A stretch of DNA of 64,000 bases from NCBI RefSeq assembly GCF_027923465.1, contig NZ_BRLB01000020.1, positions 32,518 to 96,517 of the forward strand, read 5' to 3'. Under the pieces are notes generated by a model that worked only from the letters and a program-made list of their open reading frames with translations, had not been told where the DNA came from and made no database searches. Of the stretch, positions 14,571-24,126 are shown in pieces; within the stretch, counting starts at the first letter, position 1, and each line of letters starts with the position of its first letter. Position numbers and translations under genes: made by a program. This DNA comes from Vallitalea longa (GTDB taxonomy: Bacteria > Bacillota > Clostridia > Lachnospirales > Vallitaleaceae).

Positions 14571-16802
14571 ATGAAAAATTATGCAGATATTATTGTTGAT
14601 ATATCTCATTCGAAGTTGGATAAAGTATTTCAGTATCGTGTACCTGATGAATTAACTAATGAAATAACAGTTGGGACAGTTGTCAATATACCTTTTGGAA
14701 AAGGAAATAAAAACATAAATGGATATGTTGTAGGGTTTACTGATAAACCCAATTTTGATATAGATAAAATTAAAGATATAATCAGTATAGATGCAATTAA
14801 TGTGTCTATAGAAGCTCATTTGATTAAATTAGCTGTATGGATGAAAGAAAGATATGCTTGCACAATAATATCAGCTCTTAGAACATTAATTCCCATTAGT
14901 AAAAAAGTAAACGACAAGACCCAAAAAGAAATTGTTAGAAATGTAAACGTAAGAGAATTGGAATCATATATTAAGATATGGGATGACAAGAATTTTAAAG
15001 CGTTATCAAGAGCTGGAAAATATCTGATTAATAATGAGAGGTGTAGACAAAATACTATAATTAGAAAAGCTAATATAACTACATCTGTTCTGACTAATCT
15101 GGAGAAAAAAGGAATTATAACTGTAAATTTAGAACATATATATAGGGAACCTTATAAAGTTGATGAGTTTAAAAGAACTATAAATAAAATGCCTAATGAA
15201 GAACAGCAAAAGGCAATAGATGTAATATCAGATAATCTTGATAATGATAGTCATGTTTTTTTGGTTCATGGAATCACTGGTAGTGGGAAAACAGAAGTAT
15301 ATATGCAGATAATCAAAAAAGTGATAGAGAAAGGTCAGCAAGCTATAGTTTTAATACCTGAGATTGCTTTGACGCCTCAAACAGTAAGAAATTTTATATC
15401 CAGATTTGGAAATAAAGTTGGTGTGATGCATAGTAAATTATCTACTGGTGAAAAATATGATGGATGGAGAAGGGCAAGAGATGGAGACATATCTATTATG
15501 ATAGGACCGAGATCAGCAGTTTTCACTCCATTTAGAAACTTAGGAATCATAATCATTGATGAAGAACATGAAATGAGTTATAAATCTGAAATTTCACCTA
15601 AATATCATGCTAGAGAAGTAGCGATAAAAAGAGGAGAAATGACTGGAGCAACTGTGGTACTAGGTTCAGCGACACCTTCTTTAGAGACATACTATTTAGC
15701 TAGGAAAGGTAAATATACATTACTAGAATTAAAACATAAAGCTGCTGCGACCAAGAAATTAAATGTTGAAATCGTAGATATGAGAGAAGAACTGTCTAAT
15801 GGTAATAAATCAATATTTAGTGACACATTAAGAAACGAGATACAAAATAAGCTTTTCAAGAAAGAACAAATAATTCTGTTTCTTAATAGACGAGGTTATT
15901 CAAGATTTGTATCATGCAGACAATGTGGATATGTAGTAAAATGTAAAAATTGTGATATACCCTATACATACCATGCATATGATGATAAACTTATATGTCA
16001 TTATTGTGGTAGTGCGATAAATATGGTGGATAAATGCCCTTCATGTAATTCCAAGTATATCAAGCAATTCGGAATAGGTACTGAAAAAGTGGAGACATAT
16101 GTGAAAAAAGAGTTTCCCTGTTCAAGAGTACTTAGAATGGATTTGGATACAACTTCTAAAAAGAACAGTTACGATTCCATATTAGGAAAATTTCGAAACG
16201 GTGATGCAGACATACTAATAGGTACTCAAATGGTTGCTAAGGGACATGATTTTCCTAATGTAACACTAGTTGGAGTATTAGCAGCTGATTTATCCCTCTA
16301 TATGAGTGATTTCAGAGCTTCTGAAAGGACATTCCAATTATTGACTCAAGTGACTGGGAGAGCAGGAAGAAGCATTCTGGAAGGGACAGCTATAATACAG
16401 TCCTATACACCGGACCATTATAGTATAACTACTTCAAAAGACCAGGATTATAAAAGTTTCTATGAAGCTGAAATCAAATATAGACAAGTGATGAATTATC
16501 CACCTTTTTCCAATTTGCTTGTGCTGTTGATTCAATCTACAAATGAAAAGGAATTGATAAAAAGGTCATTTGAACTGAAAAATGACATATGTTTAGTTTC
16601 TCCAAGGCTTGGGCTAGAAGTTATTGGTCCTTCACCGGCTAATATATCTAAGATAAAAAACAATTATAGAAGAGTTATTTTGTTACGAGGCAACAAATAT
16701 GAGGAGTTGATGCAATTCATAAACAGATATATGATAAGATTGAGCAATAAATACAATGATATATCAATACATATTGATATTAACCCATTAATGTCATATT
16801 AA
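14571..16802 (+). CDS. priA: primosomal protein N' (replication restart helicase PriA)
   Basis: PriA recognises stalled forks and D-loops and reloads the replicative helicase. An N-terminal 3'-DNA-binding domain (VFQYRVPDELTNEITVG) precedes the helicase core: Walker A HGITGSGKTEVY (~233-244), DEEH at ~330, GSATPSLETY, and GRAGRS. Eight zinc-binding cysteines lie between about 449 and 492 (CRQCGY, CKNC, CHYCG, CPSC). Length 743 aa is normal for Firmicutes. ATG 14571 has AAAGGAAG. It heads the def-fmt-rsmB cluster, as in B. subtilis. Confidence 0.96.
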   Translation: MKNYADIIVDISHSKLDKVFQYRVPDELTNEITVGTVVNIPFGKGNKNINGYVVGFTDKPNFDIDKIKDIISIDAINVSIEAHLIKLAVWMKERYACTIISALRTLIPISKKVNDKTQKEIVRNVNVRELESYIKIWDDKNFKALSRAGKYLINNERCRQNTIIRKANITTSVLTNLEKKGIITVNLEHIYREPYKVDEFKRTINKMPNEEQQKAIDVISDNLDNDSHVFLVHGITGSGKTEVYMQIIKKVIEKGQQAIVLIPEIALTPQTVRNFISRFGNKVGVMHSKLSTGEKYDGWRRARDGDISIMIGPRSAVFTPFRNLGIIIIDEEHEMSYKSEISPKYHAREVAIKRGEMTGATVVLGSATPSLETYYLARKGKYTLLELKHKAAATKKLNVEIVDMREELSNGNKSIFSDTLRNEIQNKLFKKEQIILFLNRRGYSRFVSCRQCGYVVKCKNCDIPYTYHAYDDKLICHYCGSAINMVDKCPSCNSKYIKQFGIGTEKVETYVKKEFPCSRVLRMDLDTTSKKNSYDSILGKFRNGDADILIGTQMVAKGHDFPNVTLVGVLAADLSLYMSDFRASERTFQLLTQVTGRAGRSILEGTAIIQSYTPDHYSITTSKDQDYKSFYEAEIKYRQVMNYPPFSNLLVLLIQSTNEKELIKRSFELKNDICLVSPRLGLEVIGPSPANISKIKNNYRRVILLRGNKYEELMQFINRYMIRLSNKYNDISIHIDINPLMSY

Positions 16803-16861
16803 TATAATTTACGCCATTTCATAAAAGTATAAATATAAATCGAAAAAAGGAGTGTTTTTTA

Positions 16862-17314
16862 ATGGCTTTAAGACAAATAAGAACTGTAGGCGACGATATT
16901 TTAAGAAAGAAAGCTAGAGAAGTGAAAGAGATCACTAAAAATATAAAAGTCTTGACAGAAGATATGATAGAAACTATGAAAAGTGCTAATGGATGTGGCC
17001 TAGCTGCACCTCAAGTAGGTATGTTGAAAAGGATTGTAGTGATTGATGTGGGTGATGGTCCACTTGTACTCATTAACCCTAAGATTGTTGAAACCAAAGG
17101 GGAACAAATCAATCCAGAAGCATGTTTGAGTGTACCAGGAAAATCAGGCATAGTCAAAAGACCTGAATATGTTAAAGCAGAAGCTACCAATTTAGATGGA
17201 GAGAGATATACTATTGAAGGTACAGAACTACTGGCTATAGCTTTGTGTCATGAAACTGACCATCTAGACGGACAATTATTTATTGATATAGCTGAAAAAA
17301 TAGTGGAAGATTAA
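16862..17314 (+). CDS. def: peptide deformylase
   Basis: It removes the N-formyl group from nascent proteins, the partner reaction to Fmt encoded next. The three motifs are present: GCGLAAPQVG (motif 1), EACLSVPG (motif 2, Ala in place of the common Gly of EGCLS, with the metal-binding Cys kept) and CHETDHLDG (motif 3, HExxH). The metal would be Fe2+. Length 150 aa is standard for the short type. AAAAAAGGAG precedes ATG 16862. The fmt start follows 13 bp after the stop. Confidence 0.96.
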   Translation: MALRQIRTVGDDILRKKAREVKEITKNIKVLTEDMIETMKSANGCGLAAPQVGMLKRIVVIDVGDGPLVLINPKIVETKGEQINPEACLSVPGKSGIVKRPEYVKAEATNLDGERYTIEGTELLAIALCHETDHLDGQLFIDIAEKIVED

Positions 17315-17327
17315 AGAGGGTGAGAAT

Positions 17328-18263
17328 GTGAAAGTAGTATTTATGGGAACTCCTGATTTTTCAGTACCAACTTTACAGGAGTTGATTGATTCTGAACATG
17401 AAGTAGTAGCAGTCGTAACCAAGCCTGACAAACCAAAAGGTAGAGGCAATAAAGTTTTATTTACACCTGTTAAAGAAGTAGCCATCAGTAATGATATACA
17501 AGTATTTCAACCTCAAAAATTAAGCGAAGAGGATTTTGTTGAGGCTATGGAGAACATTAAACCAGATGTTATAGTTGTTATAGCTTTCGGTAAGATATTG
17601 AATAAACGTATACTTAATTTACCTAAATACGGATGTATTAATGTTCATGCCTCCTTATTACCAAAATATAGAGGAGCAGGACCAATTCAATGGTCACTGA
17701 TTAATGGAGAAACCGAGACTGGTATCACCACTATGTATATGGCAAGTGGAATTGATACAGGAGATATGTTGTTGAAAGAAGCCGTTAAGATAGAAGACGA
17801 TGATACTGGTGGTTCCTTACATGATAAATTATCTCAAGTTGGAGCAAAATTATTGATTAAAACACTAAAAGAAGTGCAAAATAATACTATCACCAGGGAA
17901 AAACAAGATTCAGAAGAATCAACATACGCTCCTATGCTTGAAAAAAGTATGGGTAACATCAATTGGGAATATGATGCTAAGAAAATTGAGTTATTGATAA
18001 GAGGTCTTAATCCATGGCCAAGTGCTTATACTTATCTAGGTAATAAAATACTTAAAATCTGGAAAGCTACAGTTATAGAAGATAATTATAAGGGAAAATC
18101 TGGAGAGATAGTGGATATATCAAAAAGTGGATTTGTTGTTAAATGTAAAGACAGCAGTCTATTGATTAATGAAGTTCAATTACAAGGCAAGAAAAGAATG
18201 ACAGCAGATGCATTCTTAAGAGGTTATAAACTAGAATGTGGTGAACTTCTCGGAAGGAGATGA
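17328..18263 (+). CDS. fmt: methionyl-tRNA formyltransferase
   Basis: It transfers formyl from 10-formyltetrahydrofolate to Met-tRNA(fMet). Seen: VVFMGTPDFSVPTLQ, VVTKPDKPKGRG, the catalytic region INVHASLLPKYRGAGPIQWS (Asn/His) followed by NGETETGITTMYMASGIDTGDML, and a C-terminal OB-fold with GLNPWPSAYT. Length 311 aa matches. Start is GTG 17328 with AAAGAGGGTGAG ahead. The 3' end reads ELLGRR and its last codons hold the RBS of the next gene, so translation is probably coupled. Confidence 0.96.
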   Translation: MKVVFMGTPDFSVPTLQELIDSEHEVVAVVTKPDKPKGRGNKVLFTPVKEVAISNDIQVFQPQKLSEEDFVEAMENIKPDVIVVIAFGKILNKRILNLPKYGCINVHASLLPKYRGAGPIQWSLINGETETGITTMYMASGIDTGDMLLKEAVKIEDDDTGGSLHDKLSQVGAKLLIKTLKEVQNNTITREKQDSEESTYAPMLEKSMGNINWEYDAKKIELLIRGLNPWPSAYTYLGNKILKIWKATVIEDNYKGKSGEIVDISKSGFVVKCKDSSLLINEVQLQGKKRMTADAFLRGYKLECGELLGRR

Positions 18264-18267
18264 CAAC

Positions 18268-18969
18268 ATGAGGGGAATCGGAGCATATGGTCTTTTTTAT
18301 GACCCAACTTTCATAATATTAATACCTGCTATGTTATTATCGCTGTATGCTCAATCAAAAGTATCTTCAACATTCAAGAAGTATTCAGGATATAGAAATA
18401 GCAGAGGTTATACAGGTAAAGATATTGCAGAGATGATTTTAAGAAGATCGGGCATCTATGATGTTAGGGTAGAACATGTTAGAGGTAATTTAACAGATCA
18501 TTATGACCCTAGGAAAAAAGTTCTGAAATTATCTGATTCAGTTTATAATAGTCAATCAATAGCAGCAGTTGGAGTTGCAGCACATGAATGTGGTCATGCA
18601 ATTCAACATAATACGGGATATACGTTTTTAAAAGTAAGACATGCAATATATCCTATTGTAAATATATCCTCTAAACTTGCTATGCCTATTATTATACTTG
18701 GGTTGATTGCAAGTGCGTTTTTCCTTAAATTAGGGATTATATTATTTTCTGCTGTAGTACTATTTCAATTGGTAACTCTACCAGTTGAATTTAATGCTTC
18801 TAGTAGGGCAATAGGGATTCTAGAATCCAATGCGTATCTTTCTTATGAAGAGATTGTTCCTGCAAAAAAAGTTTTATCTGCCGCTGCACTTACTTATGTG
18901 GCAGCCGCTGCAGCATCCATATCTAGTTTACTTAGATTACTATTGATAGCTGGCAGAAGAAACGACTAA
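18268..18969 (+). CDS. membrane zinc metallopeptidase, YugP type
   Basis: It belongs to the Zn_peptidase_2 family (B. subtilis YugP). The order is an N-terminal membrane helix (FIILIPAMLLSLYAQ), a cytosolic SSTFKKYSGYRNSRGYTGKDIAE segment, the active-site AAHECGHAIQH (HExxH, about residue 108), two central membrane helices, and EFNASSRAIGIL supplying the third ligand. Substrate unknown. The frame is open from GTG 18238 inside fmt, but ATG 18268 lies 5 nt after GGAAGGAGATGA and is the start; 233 aa. Its position between fmt and rsmB is common in clostridia. Confidence 0.92.
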   Translation: MRGIGAYGLFYDPTFIILIPAMLLSLYAQSKVSSTFKKYSGYRNSRGYTGKDIAEMILRRSGIYDVRVEHVRGNLTDHYDPRKKVLKLSDSVYNSQSIAAVGVAAHECGHAIQHNTGYTFLKVRHAIYPIVNISSKLAMPIIILGLIASAFFLKLGIILFSAVVLFQLVTLPVEFNASSRAIGILESNAYLSYEEIVPAKKVLSAAALTYVAAAAASISSLLRLLLIAGRRND

Positions 18970-18992
18970 TCAATTAGTTACCGGGGGTAGAA

Positions 18993-20360
18993 ATGACAAA
19001 GGTTAATAATACAACAAATAAAATTAACGCTAGAAATGTTTCATTAAACATTTTAACTGATATATTTAACGATAAAGCTTATACCAATATAGCTATAGAT
19101 AGATGTTTCAGCCATAATGAAATGAATAAACAAGATAGAGCTTTCATTACAAGAATAGTGGAAGGTACAGTTGAACACGTTATCACTATTGATTATATCA
19201 TCAATAAATTTTCCAAAACCAAAACTAGGAAGATGAAGAAAATCATTCTTTATATTCTTAGGCTATCTGTCTATCAGATAAAATATATGGATAAAGTTCC
19301 AGTATCTGCTGTTTGTAATGAAGCTGTAAAATTAACTAAAAAAAGAAAGTTCAATAATCTATCTGGATTCGTAAATGGAATTTTAAGAAATATTTCAAGG
19401 AACTTGAATGATATTCAGTACCCCAATGAAATTGATGAACCAGTTAAATATTTATCTGTAGTTTATTCTTTTCCAGAGTATATTATAGATTTATGGTTAG
19501 AATATTACGATTATGATACGGTAAAAGAAATGTGTATCAATAGTAATAAAACTGTTAAAACCAGTATACGCTGTAATCTCACAAAAGTTAGTAATACTGA
19601 TTTACAGAATCAATTGATAGACGAAAATGTACATGTTGAAGAAGGAAAATTACTTGAGTATGCTATGAAGATAGATAATTATAATAATATTAGAAGTCTA
19701 CAGCCATTCATAGAAGGTAAATTCTCTGTACAAGATGAAAGTTCTATGTTAGTAGCGCATTTAGCACAGCCTGAAGGAAACAGTCTCGTTGTTGATGTAT
19801 GTGCTGCACCAGGTGGAAAGACTACCCATTTCGCAGAGCTAATGAAAAATACAGGATGTGTTGATTCAAGAGATATATATCCTAAGAAATTACATCTTAT
19901 AGATGAAAATGTAAAAAGATTACAGTTGAATAATGTTACAATAAGAGAGTATAATGCATTAGAGACTGATAAATCACTAATAGAAAAAGCTGACATAGTG
20001 GTAGCAGATGTTCCTTGTTCAGGACTTGGAATCATAAGTAAAAAACCAGATATTAAATATAACATTGAAAAAAAAGATATTGAACAATTGATTGAAATAC
20101 AAAGAAATATATTGAAAGTGGTATACAAATATGTAAAAATAGGTGGTATACTAATGTTCAGTACATGTACAGTTAATCCAGAAGAAAATATACAAAATGT
20201 TAGATGGTTCATTGATAATTTCCCTTTTGAATTGGTTGATTTTAATGATATTCTACCAGATAGAATCGGTAGTGATACAAAAGGGTATATTCAATTATTG
20301 CCAGGGCAATATGATACAGATGGATTCTTTATTGCTAAACTTAGAAGAATAGCTAAATAG
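18993..20360 (+). CDS. rsmB: 16S rRNA (cytosine-967 C5)-methyltransferase
   Basis: An N-terminal NusB-like RNA-binding domain (to ~140: ALNIL-like start, DRAFITRIVEGTVEH, VSAVCNEAVKL) precedes the SAM-dependent methylase: VVDVCAAPGGKTTH (SAM site), VADVPCSGLGIISKKPDI (motif IV, PC) and MFSTCTVNPEENIQNV (catalytic TC). Length 455 aa is normal. GGGGGTAG lies before ATG 18993. Between zinc peptidase and rlmN it continues the translation-related run. Confidence 0.95.
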   Translation: MTKVNNTTNKINARNVSLNILTDIFNDKAYTNIAIDRCFSHNEMNKQDRAFITRIVEGTVEHVITIDYIINKFSKTKTRKMKKIILYILRLSVYQIKYMDKVPVSAVCNEAVKLTKKRKFNNLSGFVNGILRNISRNLNDIQYPNEIDEPVKYLSVVYSFPEYIIDLWLEYYDYDTVKEMCINSNKTVKTSIRCNLTKVSNTDLQNQLIDENVHVEEGKLLEYAMKIDNYNNIRSLQPFIEGKFSVQDESSMLVAHLAQPEGNSLVVDVCAAPGGKTTHFAELMKNTGCVDSRDIYPKKLHLIDENVKRLQLNNVTIREYNALETDKSLIEKADIVVADVPCSGLGIISKKPDIKYNIEKKDIEQLIEIQRNILKVVYKYVKIGGILMFSTCTVNPEENIQNVRWFIDNFPFELVDFNDILPDRIGSDTKGYIQLLPGQYDTDGFFIAKLRRIAK

Positions 20361-20378
20361 ATTATGGAAGGAATAGTA

Positions 20379-21422
20379 ATGAACAACAAAATTGATATAT
20401 TATCTATGAATATAGATGAGTTGATTAAATATTTAGAGAGTATTGGCGAAAAGAAATTTAGAGCCAAACAGATATATAAATGGTTACATGAAAAGAGAGT
20501 TGTATCTTTTGTTGATATGACTAATATATCTAAGGCTTTACAAGATAGATTAGCAAAAGACTGTGACATAATAAGGTTAAATGAAGTTAGACGATTAGAA
20601 TCACAAGACGGAACTATTAAGTTTTTGTTTGAATTATACGATCATCAAGTTGTTGAAAGTGTATTAATGTCTTATAAGCATGGAAACTCCATATGTATAT
20701 CCTCACAAGTAGGATGTAGAATGGGATGTAAGTTTTGTGCATCGACAATTGGTGGATTAAAAAGGCATCTTGCAGCATCGGAAATGTTAGGTCAGATATA
20801 TGAAATAAACAGAATAACTGGTAAAAGGATTTCTAACATTGTTATTATGGGTACAGGTGAACCATTAGATAATTATGATAATCTAATTAAGTTTATTAGG
20901 ATTATTAATTCAGAAGACGGTATGAATATAAGTGCAAGAAATATAACAGTGTCTACTTGTGGTATAATAGAAAAAATAAATGAGCTAGCAGAAGAAAAAA
21001 TACCAATAACTTTAGCTATATCATTACATGCACCTAATAATAAAATAAGGAAAACAATGATGCCTGTTGCCAATATTTATGGTTATGAGCTTTTAATAGA
21101 AACATGCAAGAATTATGTGGATGAAACTAAGAGAAGAATTACATTCGAGTATAGTTTGGTTAAAGGGGTAAATGATTCAAAAGAATGTGCACAAGAGTTA
21201 TCTAAAGTATTAAAAGGTATTCTTTGTCATGTTAATCTTATACCTGTCAATCAAGTAGAAGAAAGTGGCTATAAACATAGTGACAGAGAAACGATAAATA
21301 CATTTAAAAGTATATTAGAAAAGCATAGAATACCTACTACCGTTAGACGGGAATTAGGTAGTGATATAGATGCGGCATGCGGGCAACTTAGAAGAAGTTA
21401 TACAAAAGAAAATAGTAATTAA
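20379..21422 (+). CDS. rlmN: dual-specificity 23S rRNA/tRNA adenine-C2 methyltransferase, radical SAM
   Basis: It methylates A2503 of 23S rRNA and A37 of certain tRNAs using radical SAM chemistry. Seen: the 4Fe-4S motif CRMGCKFCAST (CX3CX2C), GTGEPLDNYDN, ALSLHAPN-type ISLHAPNNKIRKTMMPV, LIPVNQV and the C-terminal AACGQLRR with the second catalytic Cys. The longest frame starts at ATG 20364, but ATG 20379 lies 7 nt after GGAAGG and is preferred; 347 aa. It directly follows rsmB. Confidence 0.95.
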   Translation: MNNKIDILSMNIDELIKYLESIGEKKFRAKQIYKWLHEKRVVSFVDMTNISKALQDRLAKDCDIIRLNEVRRLESQDGTIKFLFELYDHQVVESVLMSYKHGNSICISSQVGCRMGCKFCASTIGGLKRHLAASEMLGQIYEINRITGKRISNIVIMGTGEPLDNYDNLIKFIRIINSEDGMNISARNITVSTCGIIEKINELAEEKIPITLAISLHAPNNKIRKTMMPVANIYGYELLIETCKNYVDETKRRITFEYSLVKGVNDSKECAQELSKVLKGILCHVNLIPVNQVEESGYKHSDRETINTFKSILEKHRIPTTVRRELGSDIDAACGQLRRSYTKENSN

Positions 21423-21466
21423 ATATAAATAAAATAAGGGATAATGGTAATACTATAGGAGGTTAT

Positions 21467-22189
21467 ATGAAAGCTATAGGAAAAACCCATAAAGGGAAAA
21501 TAAGAAATATAAATCAAGATAGTTTTTTTATTTCTAATGATAATATTGGAAAATTACCTAACTTGTATATTATTGCAGATGGTATGGGAGGACATAAAGC
21601 AGGAGAATATGCGTCAATGTGTGCTGTTGAACAATTTGTGAATTATGTTAAGACTCATAGTGAAACACATATATCTGATACTTTTATAGAAGGCATAAAT
21701 TACATAAATGAATTAATTTATAATAAATCATTAGCTGATGAAAATTATTTCGGTATGGGAACAACATTTATTGTATGTTCTATTGAAAATAATATATTAT
21801 ATGTTGCTAATGTAGGTGATAGTAGATTATATCTCATTAATGATACTATTAAACAAATAACAGAAGACCATTCTTTAGTAGAAGAATTAATAAAATGTGG
21901 CAAGCTTACAAGATGTCAAGGTAGAAACCATCCAAATAAAAATATAATTACTAGAGCAGTTGGTGTTGATAAGACTGTCAAATGTGATATATTTACTTTG
22001 AATATTACCAGTGAAGAATTTATTTTGATGTGTTCAGATGGTTTAACTAATATGTTAGAAGATGATAAAATCCTTAATGTAGTAGGTTCCAATAGAAAAC
22101 TAGATGAAAAGCTAGATGAATTGATTAAGCTAGCACTGAATAACGGAGGAACTGATAATATTGCAGCTGTTTTAATAAAAGGGGAATGA
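21467..22189 (+). CDS. stp: PP2C-type Ser/Thr protein phosphatase
   Basis: It reverses phosphorylation by the PASTA kinase encoded next (B. subtilis PrpC). PP2C metal and phosphate motifs in order: NQDSFF, ADGMGGHKAGEYAS, GMGTTF, NVGDSRLYLI, DHSLVEELI, TRAVGVD, CSDGLTNML, GGTDNIAAVL. Length 240 aa is typical. ATAGGAGGTT precedes ATG 21467. The gap to prkC is 11 bp and the RBS of prkC lies over the stp stop, so they are coexpressed. Confidence 0.96.
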   Translation: MKAIGKTHKGKIRNINQDSFFISNDNIGKLPNLYIIADGMGGHKAGEYASMCAVEQFVNYVKTHSETHISDTFIEGINYINELIYNKSLADENYFGMGTTFIVCSIENNILYVANVGDSRLYLINDTIKQITEDHSLVEELIKCGKLTRCQGRNHPNKNIITRAVGVDKTVKCDIFTLNITSEEFILMCSDGLTNMLEDDKILNVVGSNRKLDEKLDELIKLALNNGGTDNIAAVLIKGE

Positions 22190-22200
22190 GGTGATGTTTA

Positions 22201-24126
22201 ATGTTGCAGCCAGGAGTAGTTTTAAGTGGTAGATATGAAATAATTGAGAAAATTGGTTCAGGCGGTATGTCTATTGTCTATAAAGCAAAATGTAATAAAT
22301 TAGAGAGATTTGTGGCCATAAAAGTTCTAAGAGATGAATTTTGTTCTGATGAAGAGTTTGTTAGACGATTCAAAGTTGAGGCTCAATCTGCTGCTAGTTT
22401 ATCACATCACAATATTGTAAATATATATGATGTAGGAAATGACAAAAATATATATTATATTGTCATGGAATTATTAGAAGGTATTACCTTAAAAGAATAC
22501 ATTAAGAGTAATGCGCCTTTATCAGATGCTGAGACAATTAAGATTTCTGCGTCTATTGCTTCAGCATTAGAACATGCACATGAAAATCATATTATACATA
22601 GGGATATTAAGCCACAGAATATCATCTTAACTAAAGATGGTATAGCAAAAGTAGCTGATTTTGGTATTGCTAGAGTTACGACCGATAAAACTATCGTAGC
22701 ACCTACTAATGCTAGTGGTTCGGTACATTACATTTCTCCAGAACAAGCCAGAGGAGGATTTTGTGATGAAAAAAGTGATCTATACTCTCTAGGTATTACT
22801 ATGTATGAAATGGCTACAGGAACATTACCTTATCAAGCTGAAAGTCCAGTTTCAGTAGCACTACTTCATATAAATGAAGATCTACCAAGTCCAAGAGAAA
22901 AAAACCCCGATATTTCTAAATGCTTAGAGTCTATAATTATAAAAGCAACATTAAAGAAAATGGAATTTAGATATTCCAGTGCTAATGAATTGATGGATGA
23001 TTTGAAAAAAGCCAATATATCACCAGATGAAGATTTTGTTGATATTAAAATAGTGGATGATTCACCTACCCTTTTCATGTCTGATAATGATATGAAGAAA
23101 ATATGGGACGATAAAGATATCAAGAAAAAGAATAATCCTAGTAAGAAAACACCAAAAATAGAAAAAATTGTAGTGTTCATGGGAGTAGTATCCGCTATTA
23201 TTTTAGTATCAATAATATCATTTTTTGCTATTAATGGAATAAAAAACAAATTGAAACCAAAAGAAGTATTAATACCAAAGGTAGAGGGAAAAACTGTGGA
23301 AGAGGCAAAAGAGATTTTGGAACCTGATGGTATAGATGTTAACATTATAGAAACAGCTTATAATGATACTTATGAGGTGGATGAGATAATAAAACAAGAG
23401 CCAGAAGAAAATACCTTATTGCAAGAAGGCGAAGTCGTTGAGGTAACCGTTAGTAAGGGCGTACAAACCTTTAAAGTACCGGAAGTACTTAATATTGACT
23501 TTACAACTGCACAGAGTAGGATAATATCAAATAATTTAACTCCAAAGATGGAGAAGCAATATCATGATTCTATACCTTTAGGAGTTGTCATTAGTCAATA
23601 TCCTGTAGCTGATACAGATCTACCAAAGGGTGGTATAGTTACTATTGTTGTAAGTGAAGGGAAGAAAGAGAAAAAAACGATTGTACCTAATTTAAGGAAA
23701 GATACTGAACAAGAAGCTAGAAATAAATTGACAAATAGTAATTTGAAGATTGGAAGTGTCTCACGTATAAATCATGATACAATACCAGAAGGCCAAGTAA
23801 TCAATCAAAATGTTGAACCTGGTGAAGAAGTTGCAGAAAATTATATTGTAGATTTTGTTGTTAGTTTGGGAAAAAAGATTAGCTTTAGCCAACATACAGA
23901 AATTATCAACGATATGCTTGATGTGAATCAAACTGAAGGGCAAGTTAAAGTTGTTCTGGTTAATCAAGAAAAAGAGAATGTGGTATTTAATAAAACAGTA
24001 AAAAGTGAGGAGTTTCCTATGTCAATAATCGTTTCAGGTGAAGGAGAAGCATCTATTAAAGTTTATTTGAATGATGTTTTTCAATATGAAAGTCCCTTTG
24101 TTTTTAAAAAAGAGGGGGCTAATTAA
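22201..24126 (+). CDS. prkC: PASTA-domain Ser/Thr kinase
   Basis: It is a membrane sensor kinase responding to peptidoglycan fragments or lipid II in relatives, involved in cell-wall control and spore germination. The cytosolic kinase domain (~10-270) has IGSGGMSIVYKAK, HRDIKPQNII, ADFGIARV and SPEQARG. A single membrane helix lies at ~324-346. Three PASTA repeats follow (~352-418, 419-487, 490-557). After them come ~80 residues of beta-rich sequence (HTEIINDMLDVNQTEGQVKVVL...) that is not a PASTA repeat. ATG 22201 follows GAGGTGATG. The TAA stop overlaps the ATG of rsgA by one base. Confidence 0.95.
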   Translation: MLQPGVVLSGRYEIIEKIGSGGMSIVYKAKCNKLERFVAIKVLRDEFCSDEEFVRRFKVEAQSAASLSHHNIVNIYDVGNDKNIYYIVMELLEGITLKEYIKSNAPLSDAETIKISASIASALEHAHENHIIHRDIKPQNIILTKDGIAKVADFGIARVTTDKTIVAPTNASGSVHYISPEQARGGFCDEKSDLYSLGITMYEMATGTLPYQAESPVSVALLHINEDLPSPREKNPDISKCLESIIIKATLKKMEFRYSSANELMDDLKKANISPDEDFVDIKIVDDSPTLFMSDNDMKKIWDDKDIKKKNNPSKKTPKIEKIVVFMGVVSAIILVSIISFFAINGIKNKLKPKEVLIPKVEGKTVEEAKEILEPDGIDVNIIETAYNDTYEVDEIIKQEPEENTLLQEGEVVEVTVSKGVQTFKVPEVLNIDFTTAQSRIISNNLTPKMEKQYHDSIPLGVVISQYPVADTDLPKGGIVTIVVSEGKKEKKTIVPNLRKDTEQEARNKLTNSNLKIGSVSRINHDTIPEGQVINQNVEPGEEVAENYIVDFVVSLGKKISFSQHTEIINDMLDVNQTEGQVKVVLVNQEKENVVFNKTVKSEEFPMSIIVSGEGEASIKVYLNDVFQYESPFVFKKEGAN

